Shown here: piece after piece, positions 35,050 through 44,481 of the stretch
Position numbering within the stretch: position 1 is the stretch's first letter
How the letters are laid out: each line of letters begins with the position of its first letter
Source of the DNA: DASUXY01 sp035301985
GTDB taxonomy: Bacteria > Bacillota > Bacilli > Bacillales > Amphibacillaceae
Direction of reading: 5' to 3'
Length of the DNA: 64,000 nucleotides
Assembly: GCA_035301985.1 (NCBI GenBank)
Contig: DATGTE010000023.1
Location: 62,001-126,000 of the forward strand
The notes under the pieces: model-generated
What the model saw: the letters and a program-made list of their open reading frames with translations, nothing else
Told to the model about the DNA's origin: nothing
Databases searched by the model: none
Program-made: the position numbers and the translations under genes

Positions 35050-37083
35050 TTAGTCGAGTTGGGCCGTCAATGCGTCATCTTTTTGTACATGTTTTCGCAA
35101 GTTATGGAAGGAAGGGTTTTCTGTTAACATATTCGTTTCGATCATCTCTTGAGCATCTTTTCGCGCAGTTTCTAAAGCACGATAATCATGGACAACGTCA
35201 GCAACTTTAAAGTCAGGTAGGCCACTTTGTTTTTTTCCAAAAAAGTCACCTGGTCCACGTAATTGTAGATCTTGTTCTGCTAATTCAAATCCATTATTCG
35301 TTTCAGACATAATTCGCATCCGCTCTTTACCGACCTCCCCTTTAGGGTCTGCAATTAAAATACAGTAACTTTGCTTTTCACCTCGTCCAACTCTTCCTCG
35401 AAGCTGATGCAGTTGTGCTAACCCAAACCGTTCGGCATCGTATATGACCATAATTGTTGCACTCGGTACGTTTACACCGACTTCTACGACTGTCGTCGAA
35501 ACGAGAACGTCAAGATGATTTTGGGCATATTTTCTCATCGTAGCTTCTTTTTCATCTTTTGAAAGTCTCCCATGCATGAGACCTACTCGAATATCCTCTG
35601 GAAAGAAAGCTGTAAGCTCATGATACAAGTCAACGGCATTTTGAATATCTAATTGGTCCGATTCTTCAATTAAGGGAGTGATCACATACGCTTGCTCGCC
35701 GTGAGCGACTCGTCTCGCAATAAAACGCAACACACGTTCAAACATATTTTCTTTCACCCAATAGGTTTGAATCTTCTTTCTTCCTTTTGGCATCTCACGA
35801 ATGATTGACACATCCATATCGCCAAACGACGTAATCGCTAACGTCCTCGGAATCGGGGTAGCTGTCATGAACAGCACATCTGGATGCAAGCCTTTTTCCT
35901 TTAGAGTCCGGCGTTGTTCAACTCCAAAGCGATGTTGCTCATCGACAATGACAAGACCTAAGTCATGAAAATGAACATCATCCTGAATTAACGCATGTGT
36001 TCCGATGACGAGATCGACATCATGGTTTTCAATAGCATGTAAGATTTTTTCCCGCTTTTTCCCTTTGATTGAACCGGTTAATAACACGATTTTTACGCGC
36101 TCACCAAACAGATCAGTCAACGATTGATAGTGTTGTTCAGCCAATATTTCTGTTGGAACCATCAATGCTCCTTGTTTATTTGCGGTAATTGCAGCATATA
36201 AACTGATGGCTGCGACAACTGTTTTTCCTGATCCTACGTCACCTTGTAGTAAGCGATTCATCTGATAAGGCGATCTCATATCTGCTAAAATTTGTTGTAG
36301 CGACTGATGTTGCCCATCAGTTAGTGAAAATGGTAATTGCTTCATAAAACCTTGAATGATGCGCGGGTCATAGTGGTGGACAATTCCAATTGATTCTGTT
36401 CGCTTCATCTGTTTGCGAAGTTGAATTTTTAGTTGAAATAATAAAAATTCCTCGTAGATCAATCTCCTCCGGGCGTGCTTTAATGACCGTCGATTATTCG
36501 GAAAATGCATTGTTTTCACCGCATCTTTACGAGTTGGTAATTTATAACTCACTAAATAGTCGGCAGGAAGTAATTCAACAACATCATTGCTATATCGAGC
36601 AATCGCTTGTTGCATAATTTTTTTAAAACGCTTACTCGTCATCTTCCCTTTCACATAATAGACAGGTTGAATGGTAGCACGGTTTTTGGCAGGGCCTTTT
36701 TTATATGTATTGACGGTGATTTGTAAGCGATGTGCATCCCATTTTCCGGTAAGCGTCATGATATCACCTGGATAAATTTTCTTTTTGGCAAACGCCCGAT
36801 TAAACATCACCGCTCTGACAGCCACATTTTCCACCCGTAACGTAAACGTCAGTCGCGACTTTTTTCTCCCATAAAATGTTAAGGATGGTTCATACAATAC
36901 CTCTCCCTCAACTGTTACTTGATCTCCATGAATCAATTGATCTAAAGGTTTGATTTCAAAGAAATCGTATCGATCCGGAAAGTGAAAGAGTAAGTCTTCG
37001 ACGGTATAGATATCCATCCGATTCAAGTCTTCAGCGCTCTTCTCTCCGACACCTTTTAAACTCGTGATCGAATCATTTAACAT
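35050..37083 (-). CDS. recG: ATP-dependent DNA helicase RecG
   Basis: Remodels stalled forks and branched recombination intermediates. The N-terminal wedge/OB domain includes LTFTLRVENVAVRAVMFNR. The superfamily 2 helicase core has LQGDVGSGKTVVAAISLY, VIVDEQHRFGVEQR, MTATPIPRT and the C-terminal motif QLRGRVGRG. Length is 677 aa from ATG 37083. In B. subtilis sdaAB-sdaAA precede it; here they are absent. Confidence 0.97.
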   Translation of the reverse strand: MLNDSITSLKGVGEKSAEDLNRMDIYTVEDLLFHFPDRYDFFEIKPLDQLIHGDQVTVEGEVLYEPSLTFYGRKKSRLTFTLRVENVAVRAVMFNRAFAKKKIYPGDIMTLTGKWDAHRLQITVNTYKKGPAKNRATIQPVYYVKGKMTSKRFKKIMQQAIARYSNDVVELLPADYLVSYKLPTRKDAVKTMHFPNNRRSLKHARRRLIYEEFLLFQLKIQLRKQMKRTESIGIVHHYDPRIIQGFMKQLPFSLTDGQHQSLQQILADMRSPYQMNRLLQGDVGSGKTVVAAISLYAAITANKQGALMVPTEILAEQHYQSLTDLFGERVKIVLLTGSIKGKKREKILHAIENHDVDLVIGTHALIQDDVHFHDLGLVIVDEQHRFGVEQRRTLKEKGLHPDVLFMTATPIPRTLAITSFGDMDVSIIREMPKGRKKIQTYWVKENMFERVLRFIARRVAHGEQAYVITPLIEESDQLDIQNAVDLYHELTAFFPEDIRVGLMHGRLSKDEKEATMRKYAQNHLDVLVSTTVVEVGVNVPSATIMVIYDAERFGLAQLHQLRGRVGRGEKQSYCILIADPKGEVGKERMRIMSETNNGFELAEQDLQLRGPGDFFGKKQSGLPDFKVADVVHDYRALETARKDAQEMIETNMLTENPSFHNLRKHVQKDDALTAQLD

Positions 37084-37296
37084 TAAAACCACTCTTTCTA
37101 TCTAGCACACTTCATTTGTAAAAAACTCTTTCAATTCATTTCGCTACTGTATCGTGCGAAATGAAGGTATCGTCAAAACACTGCTTTAAATTATAGCAAA
37201 TATTTTTCCTCTTATCATTTAAAAAAATGTGTGGAACATACTATCTTTTGAAACCGAACCAGGACCTCATAACAAACATTTTGACATCTACTTAAA

Positions 37297-37340
37297 AAAC
37301 ATAAAAAGTTCGCCCTGTAAAGAGCGAAATTTTTATGTTT
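37297..37340 (-). terminator. Terminator after the FakA-like gene
   Basis: A long stem AAACATAAAAA/TTTTTATGTTT with an inner TTCGC/GCGAA part, followed by six T on the minus strand. It closes the yloU-fakA-like transcript six bases after the stop codon. Confidence 0.8.
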
Positions 37341-37345
37341 GTCTT

Positions 37346-39010
37346 TTACTCTACAGCAAATATATACGAATAAATCGGTTGATTTCCTAGATGTAACTCA
37401 ACTTCTAAATCCTCATAAGTTTCTTCGATATAGGCTACAAGATCTTCAGCTTCTTGACTACTGACGTCTTCACCTTGCAAAATGGTCAATAGTTCGTCGT
37501 CTTCGGTAATCATATCGTTTAAAAGCTTTTTGACAACTTCTACTTGATCCTTATGGGAACTTTTAATGTCTCCATCTTCAATGCCCATAAAATGACCTTT
37601 TTCTATCGTCATCCCATTGATTTTCGTGTCTCGAATGGCGTATGTAACCTGTCCTGTTTTCACCTCTTTGCATGCTTCATCCATGTTCGCTTTATTTTCA
37701 TGAATGGACGCATTTGGGTGGAAAGCTAAGAGAGCCGTTATACCTTGGGGTATTGTCTTTGTCGTAACAACTTCAACATTTTCCTCAGCCATGTTTGCCG
37801 CTTGTTCGGCAGCCATCACTATATTTTTGTTATTGGGTAAGATAATAATGTTTTTCGCATTTGCTTTTTTGATCGCTTCGAATATATCTTGTGTACTCGG
37901 ATTCATCGTCTGTCCACCTTCGATGACAACCGTAGCGCCAAGGCTTTCAAACAATTTCTTATTGCCTGAACCAAGCGTAACCGTTACAATCGCATAGTCG
38001 GACTTCTCTTGACGATGAGGCTCTACCAACGTTTTCTCACGAACGATAGCCTCGTGTTGTTCACGCATATTTTCAATTTTCATATTTGTCAAACTGCCAT
38101 AAGTTTGGCCAAGTGTCATCACATTACCTGGATATTCCGTATGAATATGAACTTTCACGACTTCCTCATCGGCTACAACAAGCAATGAATCACCATGATT
38201 ACTTAATTCATTACGAAAAGATTCTTCACTGAAGGGGTGTTGCTTCGTCTTTTCATCTTCAAATTTGACCATAAATTCCGTGCAATACCCGTATTTGATC
38301 TCGGATGTATCCATAAAATCTTGAGCGATTTTATGGTGTTCAGCGCGAATCATTTCACCCATATCTACTGTATCGATTTCTTCTGGAAGATCTTCGCCTT
38401 TTAATGCGGCCAAAAACCCTTCATAAATCGTAACGAGTCCTTGTCCACCCGAATCGACTACACCGACCTCTTTCAAGACCGGGAGCAGTTCTGGTGTTCG
38501 TTTTAATGATGCTTTCGCCTCCGTGACGACAATTTCCATGAGAGCGATGATATCTGTTTCTATTTGGGCATTTTCCATCGCGGCATGGGCAGCATCTTTA
38601 GCTACTGTTAAAATCGTCCCCTCAACAGGCTTCATAACTGCTTTATAAGCTGTGTCAACCCCATGATTAAGTGCCTCAGCTAAATCTTTCGTCGTCAACG
38701 TGGATTTTTGGGCAATTCCTTGGGAAAATCCGCGAAATATTTGCGACAAAATAACTCCTGAATTACCTCTCGCTCCCATTAAAAGGCCTTTAGATAGTGC
38801 CTGAGAAACAACGGATATATCTTCCGATGATGCTTTCTTCACCTCTTTAGCTCCTGATGTCATCGATAAATTCATATTTGTACCTGTATCTCCGTCAGGA
38901 ACAGGGAAGACGTTTAACGCATCAATCACCTCGGCGTTGTTTTTCAAATGGTGAGCTCCAAAGCGGACCATTTGAGTGAACATGATGCCATCCAACGTTT
39001 GTACTTTCAC
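37346..39010 (-). CDS. FakA-like fatty acid kinase ATP-binding protein (YloV)
   Basis: DAK2/DhaL-type kinase subunit that phosphorylates fatty acids bound to a FakB protein. The N-terminal DhaL domain (about 1-200) shows FPVPDGDTGTNMNLSM and the LMGARGNSGVILSQI loop. A middle domain follows, then a C-terminal DegV-like part (NAKNIIILPNNKNIVMAAEQ). Length is 554 aa. It lies 30 bp after yloU, the constant partner of this gene in Bacillus. Confidence 0.92.
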   Translation of the reverse strand: MKVQTLDGIMFTQMVRFGAHHLKNNAEVIDALNVFPVPDGDTGTNMNLSMTSGAKEVKKASSEDISVVSQALSKGLLMGARGNSGVILSQIFRGFSQGIAQKSTLTTKDLAEALNHGVDTAYKAVMKPVEGTILTVAKDAAHAAMENAQIETDIIALMEIVVTEAKASLKRTPELLPVLKEVGVVDSGGQGLVTIYEGFLAALKGEDLPEEIDTVDMGEMIRAEHHKIAQDFMDTSEIKYGYCTEFMVKFEDEKTKQHPFSEESFRNELSNHGDSLLVVADEEVVKVHIHTEYPGNVMTLGQTYGSLTNMKIENMREQHEAIVREKTLVEPHRQEKSDYAIVTVTLGSGNKKLFESLGATVVIEGGQTMNPSTQDIFEAIKKANAKNIIILPNNKNIVMAAEQAANMAEENVEVVTTKTIPQGITALLAFHPNASIHENKANMDEACKEVKTGQVTYAIRDTKINGMTIEKGHFMGIEDGDIKSSHKDQVEVVKKLLNDMITEDDELLTILQGEDVSSQEAEDLVAYIEETYEDLEVELHLGNQPIYSYIFAVE

Positions 39011-39040
39011 AGTTTTTCCTCCTTCAATCGGCGATCGAAG

Positions 39041-39403
39041 TTATTCTTTCGCCACACGCACTCCTTGTATATAAATATTAACCGAATCAATTGATAATCC
39101 TAATGACTGGTTCAACATATATTTAACTTGTGATTGAACATTATGTGCGACTTCTGATATTTTTGTACCGTAGCTTACGATAATATACATATCAATATGT
39201 AAGCGATTATCTTCTTGTCGAACGACGACACCTTTAGAAAAGTTTTCTTTACGCAAAATCTCAGCAATTCCGTCTTTAATTTGATTTTTAGACGCCATAC
39301 CGACAATGCCGTAACATTCAACAGCTGCTCCGCCAGCTATCGTTGCAATCACTTCATTTGTTATGGTTACTTGACCATCTTTTGTATTCAATTCTATGGA
39401 CAT
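39041..39403 (-). CDS. yloU: Asp23/Gls24 family envelope stress protein YloU
   Basis: A conserved Asp23/DUF322 protein of 120 aa, proposed to sit near the membrane and respond to envelope or alkaline stress. The family pattern is clear: TNEVIATIAGGAAVECYGIV, VVRQEDNRLHIDMYIIV and the VQSQVKYML helix. The start is ATG 39403, six bases after GGAGG. Cotranscribed with the FakA-like gene; divergent from rpmB. Confidence 0.93.
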   Translation of the reverse strand: MSIELNTKDGQVTITNEVIATIAGGAAVECYGIVGMASKNQIKDGIAEILRKENFSKGVVVRQEDNRLHIDMYIIVSYGTKISEVAHNVQSQVKYMLNQSLGLSIDSVNIYIQGVRVAKE

Positions 39404-39624
39404 CTCCATCCTCCTTCAAACGCTTAAATCCTATCGTTATTTTACTACAAGCTGATTCAATTTAAAAGCGGACACGGCTTATGTTTGTTCAAACATCTTG
39501 ATTAACGCATGTCGATCAAGCAAAGTACCTCATTTTAGCTAGCGGTAACATTGATATTTTATCACAAATAACAATTATAACAATGACCGAATCATCCGCT
39601 TCTGTCAAACACACTTTTCCGCTA

Positions 39625-39653
39625 TTGCATTTTGTAAATCAATGTGGTAAATT
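39625..39653 (+). promoter_or_regulatory. Promoter of rpmB
   Basis: TTGCAT (39625-39630), 17 bp, TAAATT (39648-39653) with an extended TG, reading into rpmB on the plus strand. Confidence 0.55.
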
Positions 39654-39693
39654 GTATAAGTATTGGATACATGCTACGGTAGGAGGGATGAAG

Positions 39694-39882
39694 ATGGCAA
39701 GAAAATGTGTTATTACAGGTCGGAGAACTCGGACAGGAAATAAACGTTCCCACGCCTTGAACGCGAGCAAACGCAAATGGAAGGCGAATGTACAAAAAGT
39801 TCGCATAATGGTGGACGGCAAACCAAAACGGGTATATGTTTCTGCTCGTGCATTAAAATCTGGAAAAGTGAAACGCGTTTAA
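39694..39882 (+). CDS. rpmB: 50S ribosomal protein L28
   Basis: A basic large-subunit protein of 62 aa: MARKCVITGRRTRTGNKRSH at the start and the VSARALKSGKVKRV end shared with B. subtilis. ATG 39694 follows AGGAGGG (39681-39687). It keeps a single Cys, so it is not the four-Cys zinc form. It is on the plus strand between yloU and spoVM, opposite to most neighbours, as in B. subtilis. Confidence 0.97.
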   Translation: MARKCVITGRRTRTGNKRSHALNASKRKWKANVQKVRIMVDGKPKRVYVSARALKSGKVKRV

Positions 39883-39902
39883 TATAATGCTACACCATTT
39901 TC

Positions 39903-39933
39903 AAAAGCACCCTAACCGAACGGGTGCTTTTTA
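39903..39933 (+). terminator. Terminator of rpmB
   Basis: AAAAGCACCC/GGGTGCTTTTT stem with a 9-nt loop, 20 bp after the rpmB stop. Confidence 0.85.
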
Positions 39934-40109
39934 CGTTACCTATCGTTTTTATTTATCTAAACTAATCCTCGTCAATTGGTTCAACTAAAACGTATTTCTA
40001 CAAGTGGATTGCTCCGTTTACCCTTGTCTAACGTATCAAATGGCCTCTCATAACTGAGTATAGGTCGTTTTCATCGATGAATAAATGAAAATGGATAACG
40101 CAACAATGT

Positions 40110-40148
40110 AAAAAAAGAAGCTTCTGCCAAAAAATGTTGACAAAAGCT
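40110..40148 (-). terminator. Terminator of spoVM
   Basis: On the minus strand the AGCTTT and TGTCAA arms pair with TTGGCA and GAAGCT (40119-40148), followed by seven T. It lies ten bases after the spoVM stop. Confidence 0.8.
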
Positions 40149-40157
40149 AATTCATAT

Positions 40158-40241
40158 TCATTCATCTTTTTTAAACACACTAATGACCACTCGAATAAAT
40201 CCGCCAATAAATCGTGGGAGTTTAATAGTATAAAATTTCAC
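40158..40241 (-). CDS. spoVM: Stage V sporulation protein SpoVM
   Basis: The 27-residue amphipathic peptide that marks the convex forespore membrane and anchors the coat protein SpoIVA. It reads MKFYTIKLPRFIGGFIRVVI and ends SVFKKDE, clearly homologous to B. subtilis SpoVM including Pro9. The GTG start at 40241 follows AGGAGGGGG by five bases. It has its own terminator and lies between thiN and rpmB, the conserved position. It is the best evidence in the window for spore formation. Confidence 0.95.
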   Translation of the reverse strand: MKFYTIKLPRFIGGFIRVVISVFKKDE

Positions 40242-40295
40242 GAGTTCCCCCTCCTCTATTTCCAAACAAGCTTATTTGCAAGTCGTTTTACGACA

Positions 40296-40949
40296 TTAGT
40301 CACAACTCTTTATTAGTAATAGTATGCCTTCTGTATACGAAAAAGTACCACGATTTCTAAGAAGCTTATTTGAAATACAGCGTGTTGAGCCAAAGGAGAC
40401 GGTATGATTCGTTAACGGATAATAAAAGTTCGTCAATGTTAACCCTTTTACATAGGGTGTGTAAGGAATAAATGATATATTTGGATAGTTTTCATCAAAA
40501 TGGATTTCGTATTCACCAGGTTCGGTCCATTCAACTTGATTGTATTTATCGATGATTACACCCGGGATTTGTTTCTCAGTCAATTTTGCTAACAGATAAA
40601 CATTCGCCAATGCATGATCCATTCTCCCACCTGTTACACCGAACAAGTAAACTTTACGGGGGTTCAGCTCAATAGCTTTACATAAGGCAATTTCTAAATC
40701 TGTCTGATCCTTTTCGTTTGAATAAGGAATCTGTTCATAAGAATATATATGAATCGTTTGCTGTTCATCTCTAGTGATCGAGTCAAAATCGCCTAGCGCA
40801 TAATCCACGAAAATCCCATGATCAATCAATGTGAGAGCTCCACGATCCGCACCGATCCACACATCCACTTCTTGTCGATACGGTGTGAGATTTGGAAGCA
40901 GATCGACCGGACCATTTCCCATAATCCCAATGGTTGTCACCCGCATCAC
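40296..40949 (-). CDS. thiN: Thiamine pyrophosphokinase
   Basis: Transfers pyrophosphate from ATP to thiamine to make the cofactor directly. WIGADRGALTLIDHGI and ALGDFDSIT carry the Asp motifs; EKDQTDLEIAL and LFGVTGGRMDHALANV are characteristic. Length is 217 aa. The ATG overlaps the rpe stop by four bases. Order rsgA-rpe-thiN-spoVM is as in B. subtilis. Confidence 0.95.
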   Translation of the reverse strand: MMRVTTIGIMGNGPVDLLPNLTPYRQEVDVWIGADRGALTLIDHGIFVDYALGDFDSITRDEQQTIHIYSYEQIPYSNEKDQTDLEIALCKAIELNPRKVYLFGVTGGRMDHALANVYLLAKLTEKQIPGVIIDKYNQVEWTEPGEYEIHFDENYPNISFIPYTPYVKGLTLTNFYYPLTNHTVSFGSTRCISNKLLRNRGTFSYTEGILLLIKSCD

Positions 40950-41608
40950 TCACTAATTCTTGTAGCACGAATGATATTTTGAATCGCCTGTTTACGATCT
41001 TCTTCATTAAAAATTGCACTCCCGGCTACCAATACATCCGCACCAGCATCTACACACCTCTTTGCTGTTTCCACATTGACACCACCATCTACTTCAATCT
41101 CGAATGATAGTCCAAGTTCTTTTCGCCATTGTGCGACTTCATTAATTTTATCAACTGTCTGGTGAATGAATGACTGACCCCCAAAACCCGGATTCACGGA
41201 CATTAATAATACGAGATCTACATCCGGTAAAATCGGTTGAATCATCTCTACAGGGGTGGCTGGGTTAATCGTTACTCCAGCTTTTACACCCGCATCTTTA
41301 ATCGTTTGAATCGTTCGGTGTAAATGCGGACATGTTTCTTGATGGACTGTAATAATCGACGCACCCGCATCAACAAACATCGGAATATATTGATCTGGAT
41401 TTTCAATCATCAAATGAACATCTAAAGGTAGACTGGTAATCGGCTGAATTGCTTCCACAATCAGCGGCCCAATGGTTATGTTAGGTACAAAATGGCCATC
41501 CATCACATCGACGTGGATATAATCTGCCCCGCCATTTTCTACATCTTTAATTTCTTCAGCTAACTTCGAAAAATCTGCTGACAATATTGATGGTGCAATT
41601 TTTATCAT
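40946..41608 (-). CDS. rpe: Ribulose-phosphate 3-epimerase
   Basis: Interconverts ribulose-5-P and xylulose-5-P in the pentose phosphate pathway. It is a TIM barrel starting MIKIAPSILSADFSKLAEEI, with HVDVMDGHFVPN, LDVHLMIENP, MSVNPGFGGQSFI and EVDGGVN carrying the metal ligands. Length is 220 aa. Two bases separate it from rsgA. Confidence 0.97.
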   Translation of the reverse strand: MIKIAPSILSADFSKLAEEIKDVENGGADYIHVDVMDGHFVPNITIGPLIVEAIQPITSLPLDVHLMIENPDQYIPMFVDAGASIITVHQETCPHLHRTIQTIKDAGVKAGVTINPATPVEMIQPILPDVDLVLLMSVNPGFGGQSFIHQTVDKINEVAQWRKELGLSFEIEVDGGVNVETAKRCVDAGADVLVAGSAIFNEEDRKQAIQNIIRATRISE

Positions 41609-41610
41609 AC

Positions 41611-42498
41611 TTATGAATACCTCGGCTTTCTTGATTGTATTTCTTCAAAAAACTTTACATAATGCTCATATCGATAAGTTTTAATCTGTTCTTCTTGAAC
41701 GGCTTTTTTAATCTTACATCCTGGTTCTTTGTAGTGCATACATGCCCGAAACCTGCATTCTCCTTTTCGTTTTCTAAACTCAGGAAAACAGTCCGTTAAC
41801 TCCTGCAATTCGATTTCATCAAATTGTAGGGCACTAAAGCCTGGTGTATCTGCTACAAGTCCCCCATTAATCTCAACGAGTTCAACATGTCTCGTCGTAT
41901 GCTTACCTCGACCAAGACTCCCTGAAATATCGGCTGTTTTTAATTGCAGGGATGGTTTTAGTGTATTGAGTAAAGTCGATTTACCAACACCGGATTGTCC
42001 TGCTAAAACCGTCACTTCATTTTCACAATAACGCTTGATTGCATTGATGTTGGTCGGAGATGTCGACGAAAAGAACTCCACATGATACCCAATTTGCTCA
42101 TAATCTTCCTTAAATTGTTCGATATTCGCTCTCTCTTCCTCCGAAAGCAAATCGGTTTTTGTTAAGATAATGATTGGAGTCATACTTTGGTGTTCGATTA
42201 GCGTAAGAAAGCGATCGAGCAGTAACGAGCTAAACTTCGGTTGAACGACTGAACTCACAATCATCGCCTGTGTCACATTGGCAATTGGAGGACGGACAAG
42301 TTGATTTGTCCGTCGGTGGACTTCCATAATATATCCTTCACGATGATGGTCATGTTCGAAAGTAACGAAATCGCCAACAAGTGGAGTGATTTTCCTCTTC
42401 CGAAAAACCCCCCTCCCTTTGCAGGGAAAGATCGTTTCACCAGATTTCACATAATAAAATCCACTTAATGCCTTAACAATTCTTCCTTCAGCTTCCAT
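41611..42498 (-). CDS. rsgA: Ribosome small-subunit GTPase RsgA (CpgA)
   Basis: A checkpoint GTPase for late 30S maturation. An N-terminal OB fold precedes a circularly permuted GTPase: ILTKTDLL comes first, then GQSGVGKSTLLNTL and DTPGFSAL. A C-terminal zinc knuckle shows C-x-C-HYKEPGC spacing. Length is 295 aa. Its ATG directly follows the prkC stop. The protein is a known PrkC substrate in B. subtilis. Confidence 0.96.
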   Translation of the reverse strand: MEAEGRIVKALSGFYYVKSGETIFPCKGRGVFRKRKITPLVGDFVTFEHDHHREGYIMEVHRRTNQLVRPPIANVTQAMIVSSVVQPKFSSLLLDRFLTLIEHQSMTPIIILTKTDLLSEEERANIEQFKEDYEQIGYHVEFFSSTSPTNINAIKRYCENEVTVLAGQSGVGKSTLLNTLKPSLQLKTADISGSLGRGKHTTRHVELVEINGGLVADTPGFSALQFDEIELQELTDCFPEFRKRKGECRFRACMHYKEPGCKIKKAVQEEQIKTYRYEHYVKFFEEIQSRKPRYS

Positions 42499-44481
42499 TT
42501 ATTCACCATCCTTATAAGAAACCGTTTTATTAATTAACAACTCATCATCACGGACAACCTTATATTCACCTTGACTGTCAGGAGCGACCGTCAAGGTGAT
42601 CTCATACTCTGTATCTTCGGTGATCTTCTCCTCCTTAAAAACTTCCGAAATGTGATGGTCGGTGTCTTCGATGTATATTTTTACCGTTTGTTCGACTGGA
42701 TCCTCATCTTCTTCAGCAGTCTTATCGGGACTGTAAGGAACTGTGAAAGAAATCGTCTGGGAACGTGGCGGTTTTTCCTTAGGTCCTAGAGATATTGAAA
42801 CATCTACCGTATTCCCTTTTTCGACCATCGTATTCGCTTCCGGACTTTGATCAATGACTTCCCCTTTTGGTTGGTCCGCATTCTTTTTTGTTTGATTGAT
42901 GACTAAGCCATTTTCCTCTAAATACTCTTTTGCTTCGTCCTCCGTCATACCAATGAGATTGTTCAAGCTCACTTTTTCTGGCCCTGCACTCACTTCAAAA
43001 ATAACTTTCGTTTCACTTGGTACAACATCTGAGTCAGGGTTCGGCTGGATCTGTGTAATAATTTCACCTTCCGGTTGATCGGAGTGTTTTTCATAGAAGA
43101 TGATTTCATCGAAGCCCTCTTCTTCGAGCAAACGTTTGACCTGGTCAAAATCACTTCCGACATGATTTTCAAAGGCCACTTTTTCTTTTCCCTGACTGAC
43201 GTATACCGTTACAGTCGATTCTTCTTTGACCGTTCGATTGGCTCGCGGATTCGTTTTAGCGACGAAATCTTCCTCAACATCTTCAGAATACATGAATTTC
43301 TGTTCCGCTTTTAAATTTTGTTCGGCTAATTGATCCACCGCATCGCTGTACTCCATACCAACAACATCAGGAACTTTTACATCTTTTGGTTGTGAAAAAT
43401 AAGGCACGATAAACAATGCCGCAATGCTTGAAGCAAGTAGAACAAACAAAACAACGATGAACGTTAACCACTTTCTCTTGCCTTTCTTTTTTTTCTGCTT
43501 TTTCTTCTCTTTATTCGGTGCTGGTATTTTCTTTGTTTTCTCAAAGTCGTGAATTGTATCTGTGTCATTTTCTGAAAAGGCATCATCGCTTATGATCGGA
43601 ATTGCCTTTGTTTCTTCTCCTTCTTCAATAGGTGGTACATATTTCTTCTCATTAATATGTTCAGGTTGTAAAGATCTTTCTAAGCCAGCTTCCATGTCAG
43701 AAACGGTTTGATAACGATGGAATGGATCTTTGGCCATAGCTCTCAACACGATATTTTCTACACTCTGTGGTATATCCTCATCAAACTGTCGAATAGAAGG
43801 TGGATCCGTTTGTAAATGCTTTAAAGCTATGGATACTGGCGTTTGTCCAGAAAAAGGTAATTCTCCAGTCAACAGTTCATATAACACGATGCCCAACGAG
43901 TAAATATCAGACTTCTTTGTAGCTTTTCCTCCTCGCGCTTGCTCGGGTGATAAATAATGGACAGAGCCGAAAATTGAATTTGTCTCGGTTAATGCGGTAG
44001 CACTTAAAGCGACAGCAATACCGAAATCGGTTACTTTAACATTTCCATATGTATCCATTAAAATATTTTGTGGTTTAATGTCACGATGAACGATGTTATT
44101 TTCATGTGCATGCGTAATCGCCGACGTAATTTGTTTCATGATGGCAATCGCTTTCGATACATCTAGAGGCCCATTTTGTTGAATGTATTCTTTTAGTGTC
44201 ATTCCATCTACGTATTCCATTACCATGTATAAAATATGGTCCTCTTCACCAACATCATAAATATTCACGATGTTAGGATGTGATAAACTTGTAGCCGCTT
44301 GTGCTTCCCGATCAAATCGAGCAATAAATTCTTCGTCGTTGACATATTCCATGCGGAGTACTTTAATCGCTACGTCTCGTTTTAAAATGGTATCGGTCGC
44401 CAAATAAACATTGGCCATCCCACCGCCACCAATCATTTTTTTTAGATGATATCGGTCATTTAATAGATGTCCATTTAACAT
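42499..44481 (-). CDS. prkC: PASTA-domain serine/threonine kinase PrkC
   Basis: A membrane kinase that senses muropeptides and wall status, needed for spore germination on peptidoglycan and stationary survival. The kinase domain (about 10-270) has GGGGMANVY, Lys40, catalytic Asp134 in HRDIKPQN and DFGIA. A very basic juxtamembrane run precedes the membrane helix at about 340-362. Three extracellular PASTA repeats (starting VKVPDVVGMEY, NHVGSDFDQ and NNLIGMTEDE) precede an Ig-like end. Length is 660 aa. Confidence 0.96.
   Translation of the reverse strand: MLNGHLLNDRYHLKKMIGGGGMANVYLATDTILKRDVAIKVLRMEYVNDEEFIARFDREAQAATSLSHPNIVNIYDVGEEDHILYMVMEYVDGMTLKEYIQQNGPLDVSKAIAIMKQITSAITHAHENNIVHRDIKPQNILMDTYGNVKVTDFGIAVALSATALTETNSIFGSVHYLSPEQARGGKATKKSDIYSLGIVLYELLTGELPFSGQTPVSIALKHLQTDPPSIRQFDEDIPQSVENIVLRAMAKDPFHRYQTVSDMEAGLERSLQPEHINEKKYVPPIEEGEETKAIPIISDDAFSENDTDTIHDFEKTKKIPAPNKEKKKQKKKKGKRKWLTFIVVLFVLLASSIAALFIVPYFSQPKDVKVPDVVGMEYSDAVDQLAEQNLKAEQKFMYSEDVEEDFVAKTNPRANRTVKEESTVTVYVSQGKEKVAFENHVGSDFDQVKRLLEEEGFDEIIFYEKHSDQPEGEIITQIQPNPDSDVVPSETKVIFEVSAGPEKVSLNNLIGMTEDEAKEYLEENGLVINQTKKNADQPKGEVIDQSPEANTMVEKGNTVDVSISLGPKEKPPRSQTISFTVPYSPDKTAEEDEDPVEQTVKIYIEDTDHHISEVFKEEKITEDTEYEITLTVAPDSQGEYKVVRDDELLINKTVSYKDGE

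Noticed and set aside
39583..39693. N-terminal extension of rpmB to 99 codons
   Set aside because: The ribosome binding site AGGAGGG and family length place the start at 39694; the upstream part overlaps the promoter.
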